Assembly: GCF_001424545.1 (NCBI RefSeq) | Contig: NZ_LMQL01000001.1 | Span: 334,654 to 398,653 of the forward strand | From: Ramlibacter sp. Leaf400 | Lineage (GTDB): Bacteria > Pseudomonadota > Gammaproteobacteria > Burkholderiales > Burkholderiaceae_C | DNA length: 64,000 bases | Reading direction: 5' to 3' | Shown: one piece after another, positions 16,375 to 23,231 of the stretch | Numbering within the stretch: the stretch's first letter is position 1 | Layout of the letters: the number at the start of each line of letters is the position of its first letter | Notes under the pieces: generated by a model | Databases searched by the model: none | Told to the model about the DNA's origin: nothing | Seen by the model: only the letters and a program-made list of their open reading frames with translations | Translations under genes and position numbers: made by a program

Positions 16375-16791
16375 GTGCACCACCAGGCCACGCTCCAGTT
16401 CGCCACCTCCGGCCGCGGCACCCGCAGCATCACGCAGGCGGTGGCCGGCGTCGTCGCCACCTCGGGCGTGCGGACCGGCCTGGTCCACCTGTTCGCGCAG
16501 CACACCAGCTGCGCGCTGGTGATCACCGAGAACGCCGACTCCGACGTGCGGCGCGACCTGGAGACGGTGCTCGCGCGCCTCGCGCCCGACGGCGACCCCG
16601 CCTACCGACACGACACCGAAGGCCCCGACGACATGGCCGCGCACGCGCGCACCGTGATCAGCGGCGAGTCGCTCACGGTGCCGATCGGCGGCGGCCGGCT
16701 GCTGCTGGGCACCTGGCAAGGCCTCTACCTCTGGGAACACCGCACGCAGCCGCAGCAGCGCAGCGTGGTGGTCACCATCCTTGGCGAATGA
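16375..16791 (+). CDS. YjbQ family protein (UPF0047)
   Basis: 138 residues from GTG 16375. Compact YjbQ fold, sometimes annotated as secondary thiamine-phosphate synthase because of weak in vivo activity. Conserved motifs: LVHLFAQHTSCALVITEN, HARTVISGESLTVPI and GTWQGLYLWEHR. Probably cytoplasmic and trimeric as in family structures. The stop overlaps the glycerate kinase start (ATGA, 16788-16791), so the two are co-translated, although no functional link is known. Confidence 0.9.
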   Translation: MHHQATLQFATSGRGTRSITQAVAGVVATSGVRTGLVHLFAQHTSCALVITENADSDVRRDLETVLARLAPDGDPAYRHDTEGPDDMAAHARTVISGESLTVPIGGGRLLLGTWQGLYLWEHRTQPQQRSVVVTILGE

Positions 16792-18113
16792 ACATGAACC
16801 TGCCGCCCGATCCCGACCGCGACCCGCGCGCCTTCCTCGAACACCTCTACCGCGCCGCCGTGCGCCGTGCGCTGCCGCTGCACAACACGGCCGCCTTCCT
16901 GCCGCCGCCGCCACGCGGCCGCACGGTGGTGCTGGGCGCCGGCAAGGCCGGCGGCGCCATGGCCCAGGCGGTCGAAGCGCTGTGGCCGAAGGAGGCGCCG
17001 CTGTCCGGCCTGGTGGTCACCCGCTACGGCCACACGCCGCCGCGGCCCGAGGGCCTGCCGCAGCGCATCGAGGTGGTCGAGGCTTCCCATCCCGTGCCCG
17101 ACGCCGCCGGTTTGGCGGCGGCGCAGCGCATCGTCGCGCTGGCGCACGGCCTCACGGCCGACGACCTGGTGCTGTGCCTGATCTCGGGCGGTGGCTCGGC
17201 GCTGCTGACGCTGCCGGCCGAAGGCCTGACGCTGGAGGACAAGCAGCGCATCAACCGCCAGCTGCTGGACAGCGGCGCCCACATCGGCGAGATGAACTGC
17301 GTGCGCAAGCACCTGTCGCGCATCAAGGGCGGGCGGCTGGCCGCGGCCTGCGCGCCGGCGCGCGTGGTGACGCTCACCATCAGCGATGTGCCGGGCGACG
17401 ACCCTTCCGTGATCGCCAGCGGACCGACGGTGCCGGATGCGACCAGCTGCGCCGATGCGGTGGCCATCCTGCAGCGCTATGGCATCGACGTGCCGGGGGC
17501 GGTCATGAGCCTGCTCGAGCAAGGCGCGCTGGAGACGCCCAAGCCGGGCGACGCCGCGTTCGCCGGCCAGGCGGTCCACATGATCGCCACGCCGCAGCAG
17601 TCGCTGGAAGCGGCCGCGGCCGAGGCCCGCGCGGCCGGGCTGGCGGCCTACATCCTCAGCGACGAGATGGAAGGCGAATCTCGCGAGGTGGGCAAGGTGC
17701 AGGCGGCGCTGGCGCGCGCGGTGGCGCGGCGCGGCGAGCCGTTCGCGCGGCCTTGCGTGATCCTGTCGGGGGGCGAGACGACCGTCACCGTGCGCAAGCA
17801 GCCCGAAGGCACGCCGCGCGGACGTGGCGGTCGGGCCGGCGAGTTCTGCCTGGGGCTGGCGCAGGCGCTGCAGGGGCAGGCGCAGGTGTGGGCGCTGGCG
17901 GCGGACACCGACGGCATCGACGGGATGGAGGACAACGCGGGGGCGTTCGTCGCGCCGGACACGTTGCAGCGGGCAGCGGCCGCCGGGATGAAAGCGGACC
18001 TGCACCTGGACCGCAACGATGCGTATGGGTTCTTCAGCGGGATCGGGGATCTGGTCGTCACGGGGCCGACGCACACCAACGTCAACGACTTCCGGGCGAT
18101 CCTGGTTTTGTAG
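16788..18113 (+). CDS. Glycerate 2-kinase (MOFRL family)
   Basis: 441 residues. ATP-dependent phosphorylation of D-glycerate to 2-phosphoglycerate (GckA/TtuD type). Motifs: LGAGKAGGAMAQA near the N-terminus, LISGGGSALL, HLSRIKGGRLA, SDVPGDDPSVIASGPT, then the C-terminal MOFRL domain with LSGGETTVTV, RGGRAGEFCLGLA and LAADTDGIDGMEDNAGAF. It would return glyoxylate carbon, via tartronate semialdehyde and glycerate, to central metabolism, fitting the purine catabolic cluster. The intermediate enzymes (gcl, hyi, glxR) are not in the window. Confidence 0.93.
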   Translation: MNMNLPPDPDRDPRAFLEHLYRAAVRRALPLHNTAAFLPPPPRGRTVVLGAGKAGGAMAQAVEALWPKEAPLSGLVVTRYGHTPPRPEGLPQRIEVVEASHPVPDAAGLAAAQRIVALAHGLTADDLVLCLISGGGSALLTLPAEGLTLEDKQRINRQLLDSGAHIGEMNCVRKHLSRIKGGRLAAACAPARVVTLTISDVPGDDPSVIASGPTVPDATSCADAVAILQRYGIDVPGAVMSLLEQGALETPKPGDAAFAGQAVHMIATPQQSLEAAAAEARAAGLAAYILSDEMEGESREVGKVQAALARAVARRGEPFARPCVILSGGETTVTVRKQPEGTPRGRGGRAGEFCLGLAQALQGQAQVWALAADTDGIDGMEDNAGAFVAPDTLQRAAAAGMKADLHLDRNDAYGFFSGIGDLVVTGPTHTNVNDFRAILVL

Positions 18114-18134
18114 CCCGTCGCCCGCGCGAAGGCC

Positions 18135-18222
18135 CGTCATCCCGCGGAGGCGGGAATCCAGTGCATCCGTCTTCGCCTCGGAGTGCCCTCACCCCAGCCC
18201 TCTCCCAGGGGGAGAGGGAGCA
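18135..18222. repeat. Single palindrome plus CCCTCTCCC-type repeat
   Basis: 18135-18160 is one copy of the GTCATCCCGCGGAGGCGGGAATCC palindrome family. 18186-18222 is a different inverted repeat, CCCTCTCCC-AGG-GGGAGAGGG preceded by CTCACCCCAG, a type found in many unrelated proteobacterial genomes. Both lie between the convergent glycerate kinase and DUF1232 genes and the second could act as a terminator. Confidence 0.75.
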
Positions 18223-18229
18223 AGACGGG

Positions 18230-18505
18230 TCAGGCCCCGCGTCGCTGGGAGGTCGCTCGCGACAGCTCCGGCGGCAGGCGCTTGAGCAGCCAGCGGATCG
18301 CCAGCGGCACCAGCACCAGGTCGTCCATCGCGCCCAGGAACGGGATCGCGTCCGGGATCAGGTCGATCGGCGAGAACAGGTACAGCGCGATCAGCGCCGT
18401 GCCCCACTTGAGCCAGGCCGGCGCGGCGGGATGGCGCAGCGCGAACCACAGCTGTCGCGCGTCGCCACGCACCACGGTCCACAGCAAGGTCAGGCGTTTG
18501 AACAT
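18230..18505 (-). CDS. YkvA family protein (DUF1232)
   Basis: 91 residues. The DUF1232 signature is clear: WLKWGTALIALYLFSPIDLIPDAIPFLGAMDDLVLVPLAIRW contains a hydrophobic helix followed by SPIDLIPD. Small inner-membrane-associated protein of unknown function. Monocistronic, convergent with the glycerate kinase gene. The last few residues (SRATSQRRGA) are poorly conserved. Confidence 0.9.
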   Translation of the reverse strand: MFKRLTLLWTVVRGDARQLWFALRHPAAPAWLKWGTALIALYLFSPIDLIPDAIPFLGAMDDLVLVPLAIRWLLKRLPPELSRATSQRRGA

Positions 18506-18647
18506 TCGGTCTGGACTCCACGTCGCCCCTCGGGCGCACCGCGAAGTTTGCGGCCCGCGGGCCGCATTGCAAGACGCGGGAACCGGGCGTTACACCTGAG
18601 CGTCGACCGGCATTGAAACCGCCGCCCGCGCCAGCCCTCCAAGCGGG

Positions 18648-19970
18648 ATGGTCTCGCGCCGATCGCTCCTGGCCGTACCCCTCGTCGCGGCGCTGCCGCT
18701 GCGGCTCGCGGCTTCCGAGCCGCGCCCTGCCGTGCAGTGGCAGGCGCCGGTCGAGCTGGCACGGGGCCGCGGCGAGCGCGGGCTCTGGCGGCAGAACGAT
18801 TCGCGCTACGACTTCGTCGATGACCCGGCCGTGGCGCTGGCACGGGATGGCGCGATGGTCGTCGCCTGGGTGGACCAGGCGCGCAAGGCCGTGCTCGTGC
18901 AGCGGCGCGATGTTGGCGGCGCGCCCTCGGGGTCGCCGATCGAAGTGCCGGGCAACCCGAAGGCGTTCTCCTGGATCCCGCGCATCGCCCTGGCGCCCGA
19001 CGCGCCGCGCACCGCGTACCTGCTGTGGCAGGAGATCATTTTTTCCGGCGGCTCGCATGGCGGCGAGATGTTGTTCGCGCGCTCGACGGATGGAGGCCGC
19101 AGCTTCTCGTCGGCCTCGAACCTCTCGGCCTCCCCGGGCGGCGACGGCAAGGGACGCATCACGCCCGAGTACTGGCACAACGGCAGCTACGACCTGCTGG
19201 CGGCAGGCGAGGGCCGCGTGTGGGCGGCCTGGACCGAGTACGACGGGCCGTTGTGGATCGCGCACTCGGCCAAGGGCGGTGAGTCCTTCGGCAGGCCGGT
19301 GCGCGTGGCGGGCGGTGCGGGCCAGCGTCCGGCCCGCGCACCTGCGTTGGCGATGGCGCGAGACGGCGCCGTGCTGCTCGCCTGGACCGAGGGCGACCAT
19401 GCGGAAGCCGACATCCAGCTGGCCCGCTCCTCCGACGGCGGCACGTTCGACGCGCCCGTCGTCGTGCGCAGCCCTGGCTATTCCGACGCGCCGCGCCTGG
19501 CGGTCGACCGACAGGGCGTGGTGCACCTGGTTTGGGGCGAGAGCGAAGGCGGGCCGTTCCGGCGGCAGCGCGTGCTGTACGCGCGTTCGCGCGATGGAGG
19601 CCGGCGTTGGGAGGCGCCGCGCACTGTGGTCGGCTCTGGGGCCGCGGCCTCGATCGGCGCGGGCTTTCCTTCCCTGGGCCTGGATGCGAATGGGGGAGTG
19701 GTCGTCCTGGCCGAATTGCAGGAAGACCTGAGGCAGCGGCCGCGTGGGCTGGCCTTCGCCGTGTCGACGGATGGGGGTGCGACCTTCGCCGCGCCACAGC
19801 TCGTCCCGAACAGCCGCGATCCCGGCGGCGGCTTCAATGGGAGCAGCCAGGGGCTGCTGGTTCCGAAGCTCGCGGTGAACGCGCGGGGTGACGTCGTGGT
19901 GGTGAACAGCGCGCTGAGCGAAGGTTCGCACAGTCGCGTGTGGCTGGTCGGGGGGCGCCTTATGCGATAG
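18648..19970 (+). CDS. Secreted sialidase-like beta-propeller protein
   Basis: 440 residues. Begins MVSRRSLLAVPLVAALPLRLAAS, a signal peptide with paired arginines that could use the Tat route. The body holds at least four Asp-box (BNR) repeats, S-x-D-G-G-x-x-[FW]: STDGGRSF, SSDGGTFD, SRDGGRRW, STDGGATF, evenly spaced as in a six-bladed beta-propeller. Asp boxes mark sialidases but also many non-enzymatic propellers; I cannot identify the full Arg triad or the nucleophilic Tyr/Glu pair, so sialidase activity is not claimed. Stands alone between repeats. Confidence 0.75.
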   Translation: MVSRRSLLAVPLVAALPLRLAASEPRPAVQWQAPVELARGRGERGLWRQNDSRYDFVDDPAVALARDGAMVVAWVDQARKAVLVQRRDVGGAPSGSPIEVPGNPKAFSWIPRIALAPDAPRTAYLLWQEIIFSGGSHGGEMLFARSTDGGRSFSSASNLSASPGGDGKGRITPEYWHNGSYDLLAAGEGRVWAAWTEYDGPLWIAHSAKGGESFGRPVRVAGGAGQRPARAPALAMARDGAVLLAWTEGDHAEADIQLARSSDGGTFDAPVVVRSPGYSDAPRLAVDRQGVVHLVWGESEGGPFRRQRVLYARSRDGGRRWEAPRTVVGSGAAASIGAGFPSLGLDANGGVVVLAELQEDLRQRPRGLAFAVSTDGGATFAAPQLVPNSRDPGGGFNGSSQGLLVPKLAVNARGDVVVVNSALSEGSHSRVWLVGGRLMR

Positions 19971-19978
19971 CCCCAACC

Positions 19979-20066
19979 CGTCATTCCCGCGGAGGCGGGA
20001 ATCCCGTGCGTCCGCCTTCAGCGGACTTCATGGAAGCACTGGATCCCCGCCTCCGCGGGGATGACG
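19979..20066. repeat. Head-to-head pair of dispersed palindromes
   Basis: CGTCATTCCCGCGGAGGCGGGAAT, a spacer containing GTCCGCCTTCAGCGGACTTC, then GGATCCCCGCCTCCGCGGGG with ATGACG. Nearly the same spacer is present in the element at 35197-35285, so the whole unit has been copied, not only the palindromes. Confidence 0.9.
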
Positions 20067-20079
20067 CACGGCAAAGAAC

Positions 20080-20493
20080 TCACTCGCACAACCCCCGCAC
20101 CGACTCCGGAACAGGCAGCGCAAAGATGCCCCCACCCTCCCGCCGCCCGGCGAAGATGCGAACCTCCTCGCACTCCATCAGCAGCTCCTCGCCCTTCATC
20201 ACCCGGTAGCGCTGCACGAAACTCTTGCCGCGCCACTCGGCGATGCTCACGCGGATCTGCAGCGTGTCGCCATACGTCGCCGTCTTGATGAACCGCGCGT
20301 GCGTGTCCACCAGCGGCGTGCCGATCACGCCCAGCGTCTTCTCGGTCTCGGTCCAGGGCGGCACGCCGCACTCGATGAAGAAGTGCCGCGAGGCCGCGTC
20401 GATCCAGCGGAAGAAATTGGGGAACCAGACGATGCGGGCCGGGTCGCAGTCGCCGAACTCGACCCGCTGGGTGTAGACGATTTCCCTGGTCAT
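20080..20493 (-). CDS. 4-hydroxybenzoyl-CoA thioesterase-family acyl-CoA thioesterase
   Basis: 137 residues, single hot-dog domain. RVEFGDCDPARIVWFPNFFRWIDAA contains the GDCDxAxIVxFP motif of the 4-HBT class, with Asp as the likely catalytic residue. Would hydrolyse an aryl- or acyl-CoA. Its ATG (20491-20493) overlaps the tctC stop by one base, so it is the last gene of the iorA-iorB-tctC operon. This suggests it releases an arylacetyl-CoA product of IorAB, which is inference from context. Confidence 0.88.
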   Translation of the reverse strand: MTREIVYTQRVEFGDCDPARIVWFPNFFRWIDAASRHFFIECGVPPWTETEKTLGVIGTPLVDTHARFIKTATYGDTLQIRVSIAEWRGKSFVQRYRVMKGEELLMECEEVRIFAGRREGGGIFALPVPESVRGLCE

Positions 20494-21494
20494 CAGTCGG
20501 CCGCGATCTTGCGTTCCTTGATGATCGCGCCGAAGCGCCTGGAGTCCTCCAGCGCCTTGGCGCCGAACTCCGCCGCCGGGATCGGCAGCGCCTCGCCGCC
20601 CATGGCGACGATGCGGTCCTGCAGCGCCTTGGTGCGCAGCACCTTGTTGATCTCGGTGTTGAGGCGGTTGACCACGTCGACCGGCGTGCCGGCGGGGGCG
20701 TAGAAGCCGAACACGGTGTCCGCGTCGAAGTTCTTCAAGCCCGCCTCGTGCAGCGTGGGCACGTCGGGGAACAGCGGCGAGCGTTTCATGCTGCCCACCG
20801 CCAGCAGCTTGAGCCGGCCGCTCTTCGCATGCTGCAGGCCGATGCCCGGGTCGAAGTAGAAGTCGAGCTGGCCGGCCAGCAGGTCCTGCAGCGCGGGCGC
20901 CGCGCCGCGGTAGGGCACGTGCACCGCGAACAGGCCGGCCTGGCTCTTCATCATCTCGGCGGCCAGGTGCGGCGAGCTGCCGTTGCCGGGCGAGCCGAAC
21001 GACAGCTTGCCGGGGTTGGACTTCACGTACTGGATGAACTGCTTGACGTCGGCCGCCGGCAGCGAGGGCTTGGCCATCAGGTAGACGGCGACACGCGCGG
21101 CCGCGGCCACGGGTACCAGGTCCTTGGCCGGGTCGAACGACATCTTGGCGTACAGGTGCGGATTGACCGACACCATGCCGCCCGAGCTCATGAGCAGGGT
21201 GTAGCCGTCGGGCGCGCTGCGGGCGACCACTTCGCCGCCGATGTTGCCGTTGGCGCCGGCGCGGTTCTCCACCACCACCGGCTGGCCCAGCGCTTCCGAA
21301 AGCGGCTGGCCGACGGCACGGGCCAGCTGGTCGGCCGCGCCGCCGGGCGGGAAGTTGACCACCACGCGGATCGGCTTGCTCGGCCAGGCGCCCGCCGGGG
21401 CGCCCTGGGCCATCGCGAGCGGCGCGGACAGCAGGCCGCCGGCCAGGGCGGCCGCGAGCAGCGCCCGGCGGGAGGTGGATCGGATTGCACGCAT
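20493..21494 (-). CDS. Tripartite tricarboxylate transporter-type binding protein (TctC/Bug)
   Basis: 333 residues. Signal peptide MRAIRSTSRRALLAAALAGGLLSAPLAMAQ, then WPSKPIRVVVNFPPGGAADQLAR, the Bug/TctC opening. GQPVVVENRAGANGNIGGEVVARS and the DVPTLHEAGLKNFDADTVFGFYAPAGTP end section are classic. Periplasmic carboxylate-binding protein of the kind greatly expanded in Burkholderiales; no TctA/TctB membrane partners are nearby. AAGGAG precedes ATG 21494. Operon position after iorAB suggests an aromatic carboxylate ligand or a sensing role. Confidence 0.92.
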   Translation of the reverse strand: MRAIRSTSRRALLAAALAGGLLSAPLAMAQGAPAGAWPSKPIRVVVNFPPGGAADQLARAVGQPLSEALGQPVVVENRAGANGNIGGEVVARSAPDGYTLLMSSGGMVSVNPHLYAKMSFDPAKDLVPVAAAARVAVYLMAKPSLPAADVKQFIQYVKSNPGKLSFGSPGNGSSPHLAAEMMKSQAGLFAVHVPYRGAAPALQDLLAGQLDFYFDPGIGLQHAKSGRLKLLAVGSMKRSPLFPDVPTLHEAGLKNFDADTVFGFYAPAGTPVDVVNRLNTEINKVLRTKALQDRIVAMGGEALPIPAAEFGAKALEDSRRFGAIIKERKIAAD

Positions 21495-21520
21495 GTCGGT
21501 CTCCTTCGTTCGTATTCGGG

Positions 21521-23227
21521 TCAGGCGGCGGGCCGCGCGGCCGCGGCCGCGGCCGGTTTCTTGCGGATGAAGCGGATCGGCTGCGGACGGACCTCGCGGG
21601 CGGGCGCGCCGTGCTGCTGCAAGGTGGCATCGAGCGCGCGGCCGGCGTCGTCGGCCAGGGCGGCCGCGCGCGCTTGCGCGATGGCCTTGGCGGCGAGCGC
21701 GGGATCCGGCCGGCCCGCCAGGTGGTCGAGCACGTGCAGCAGGTTCTCCTTGCCGCGCTCGTTGGTGGCGCCGTAGCCCTTGATCAGGCGGCCGCACAGG
21801 GCGATCTCGTGGCCCAGGGCCCAGCCGCGCTTCGTGCCCTGCAGCACGCCGTCGAGCCAGCGGCCCATCATCTGCTGCTCCATCGCGAAGCGGCTGCCGC
21901 GCACGCGCAGCCACTTCAGGCTGGCCAGCGTGCGCAGCGCCAGCATCCCGCCGGCCGTGTGGGTGCCGACCTTCAGCGGCATCGCCCAGGGCTCGCGGCC
22001 GGCGCCGATGCGGCGGCGGTCCCAGGCGACCAGCCGCCGCGCGAGCGAAGGCGGCAGCAGGGCCGCGAACTCGGGCACGCCGGGCTTGAAGTGGTCGTAC
22101 ACCTTGAGCAGGTCGTCCTGCGCCGGCTTGACTTCCCCGCGCACGCGCTCCCAGCGGCTGGCGCGGCTCTTGAGGTCGGCGACGCGCACGATGTCGTCGA
22201 AGGCCATCCACAGGGCCAGCCAGCGGGCCATCTCGCGGGTGATGGCGTAGGCGTTGGCGCCGGTGGGGTCGGCTTCGCGTTCGGCGGCGAGGACCTGGTT
22301 GAGGCGCTTCAGGTACAGGTCGGCGTAAGGGCGGTCCTGGTAGTCGACGAGGCGTGCGTAACCGAGGGTGGCGAATTCGCGCACGGGGTCGGGGAAGCCC
22401 TGGATCCCCGCCTTCGCGGGGATGACGGCATGTTTGTCATTCCCGCCCTTCCCGTCATTCCCGTCATTCCCGCCCATCCCGCCCATCCCGTCATTCCCGT
22501 CATTCCCGCGCAGGCGGGAATCCAGTGCTTCCGCTCCCCCTCCCAGCACCTGCGACACGAACGCCGCCTTCTGCCTTTGCCCCGCCACGATCTCGAACGC
22601 CCGCGCGAACCCTCGCAGGCTCGCCTGCGCCGACGCATTCGCCTTCTCGTGCGGCACGCCTCCGCGCACCACCTCCTCGTAGAAGCGCCGCTCGAACGGC
22701 AGCAGCCCGCTGCCCGCGATCGCGCCCAGAAGAACCGAACTGACCACCGTGCCGCACTCGCGCGCGACGGCGCTCATGTCGAACACCTGGTGCTCGCGGC
22801 TGAAGGCCTGCACCAGCTTGAGCAGCTCGGCCGCATCGGTGCGGCCGTCGGCCAGCTGCATGCGCTCCTGCGTGGTCAGCTGGCGGGCGGTGGAGCTCAG
22901 CACGCGGGTGCGGTCCGGCGAGGCCATGCCGTTGCCGATCTGGCGCGCCGTCTCCAGCAGCTCCGACGACACCAGCGCGTCGAGCGCGCCGGGCACCGGG
23001 CTCAGGCTGAACACCGGCTTGCGGCCGCCGAGTCCGGCCAGCGGCACCGGGAAGACTTCCAGGTAGTAGGTGGTCGCGCCGGTGCGCTGCGCCACGCCGG
23101 GGATGGACGTGGCCTGCGCCGCGTAGCCGGCGCGACGCGCCGTCTCCACCAGCCATTCGGTGAGCACGCCGCCGCCTTCGCCGCCCAGGGCGCAGACCAG
23201 CAGGGTGAGGGGTCGTTGGGTGTTCAT
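21521..23227 (-). CDS. iorB: Indolepyruvate oxidoreductase subunit beta, large form, with repeat insertion
   Basis: 568 residues. The N-terminal part (1 to about 230) is the gamma-type domain of 2-oxoacid:ferredoxin oxidoreductases (CALGGEGGGVLTEWLVETARRAGY, VAQRTGATTYYLEV). The remaining part matches the extra C-terminal domain of long IorB proteins (DUF6537-like). With IorA it oxidatively decarboxylates aryl pyruvates to arylacetyl-CoA. Residues about 233-279 (EALDSRLRGND... to VIPAKAGIQ) are encoded by dispersed palindromes and short CCCGTCATT repeats inserted in frame at the boundary between the domains. No stop is introduced, so the protein may still be made. Starts 4 nt after iorA. Confidence 0.88.
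   Translation of the reverse strand: MNTQRPLTLLVCALGGEGGGVLTEWLVETARRAGYAAQATSIPGVAQRTGATTYYLEVFPVPLAGLGGRKPVFSLSPVPGALDALVSSELLETARQIGNGMASPDRTRVLSSTARQLTTQERMQLADGRTDAAELLKLVQAFSREHQVFDMSAVARECGTVVSSVLLGAIAGSGLLPFERRFYEEVVRGGVPHEKANASAQASLRGFARAFEIVAGQRQKAAFVSQVLGGGAEALDSRLRGNDGNDGMGGMGGNDGNDGKGGNDKHAVIPAKAGIQGFPDPVREFATLGYARLVDYQDRPYADLYLKRLNQVLAAEREADPTGANAYAITREMARWLALWMAFDDIVRVADLKSRASRWERVRGEVKPAQDDLLKVYDHFKPGVPEFAALLPPSLARRLVAWDRRRIGAGREPWAMPLKVGTHTAGGMLALRTLASLKWLRVRGSRFAMEQQMMGRWLDGVLQGTKRGWALGHEIALCGRLIKGYGATNERGKENLLHVLDHLAGRPDPALAAKAIAQARAAALADDAGRALDATLQQHGAPAREVRPQPIRFIRKKPAAAAAARPAA
22391..22531. repeat. In-frame palindrome and short tandem repeats within iorB
   Basis: Left palindrome GGATCCCCGCCTTCGCGGGGATGACG (22402-22427), then a run of degenerate units CCCGTCATT / CCCGCCCAT (22435-22503), then the right palindrome CCCGCGCAGGCGGGAATCC. 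About 141 bases, a multiple of three, so the iorB frame is kept. The encoded linker is Gly/Asn/Asp-rich. Confidence 0.9.
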
Positions 23228-23231
23228 GGCT

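Noticed and set aside
22435-22533. Possible CRISPR-like or VNTR array inside iorB
   Set aside because: Units are 9-12 bp, degenerate and without unique spacers of constant length; they are bounded by the dispersed palindromes and no cas genes are present.
21521-23227. iorB as a pseudogene broken by repeat insertion
   Set aside because: The insertion length is a multiple of three, no stop is introduced, and conserved protein sequence continues on both sides in the same frame.
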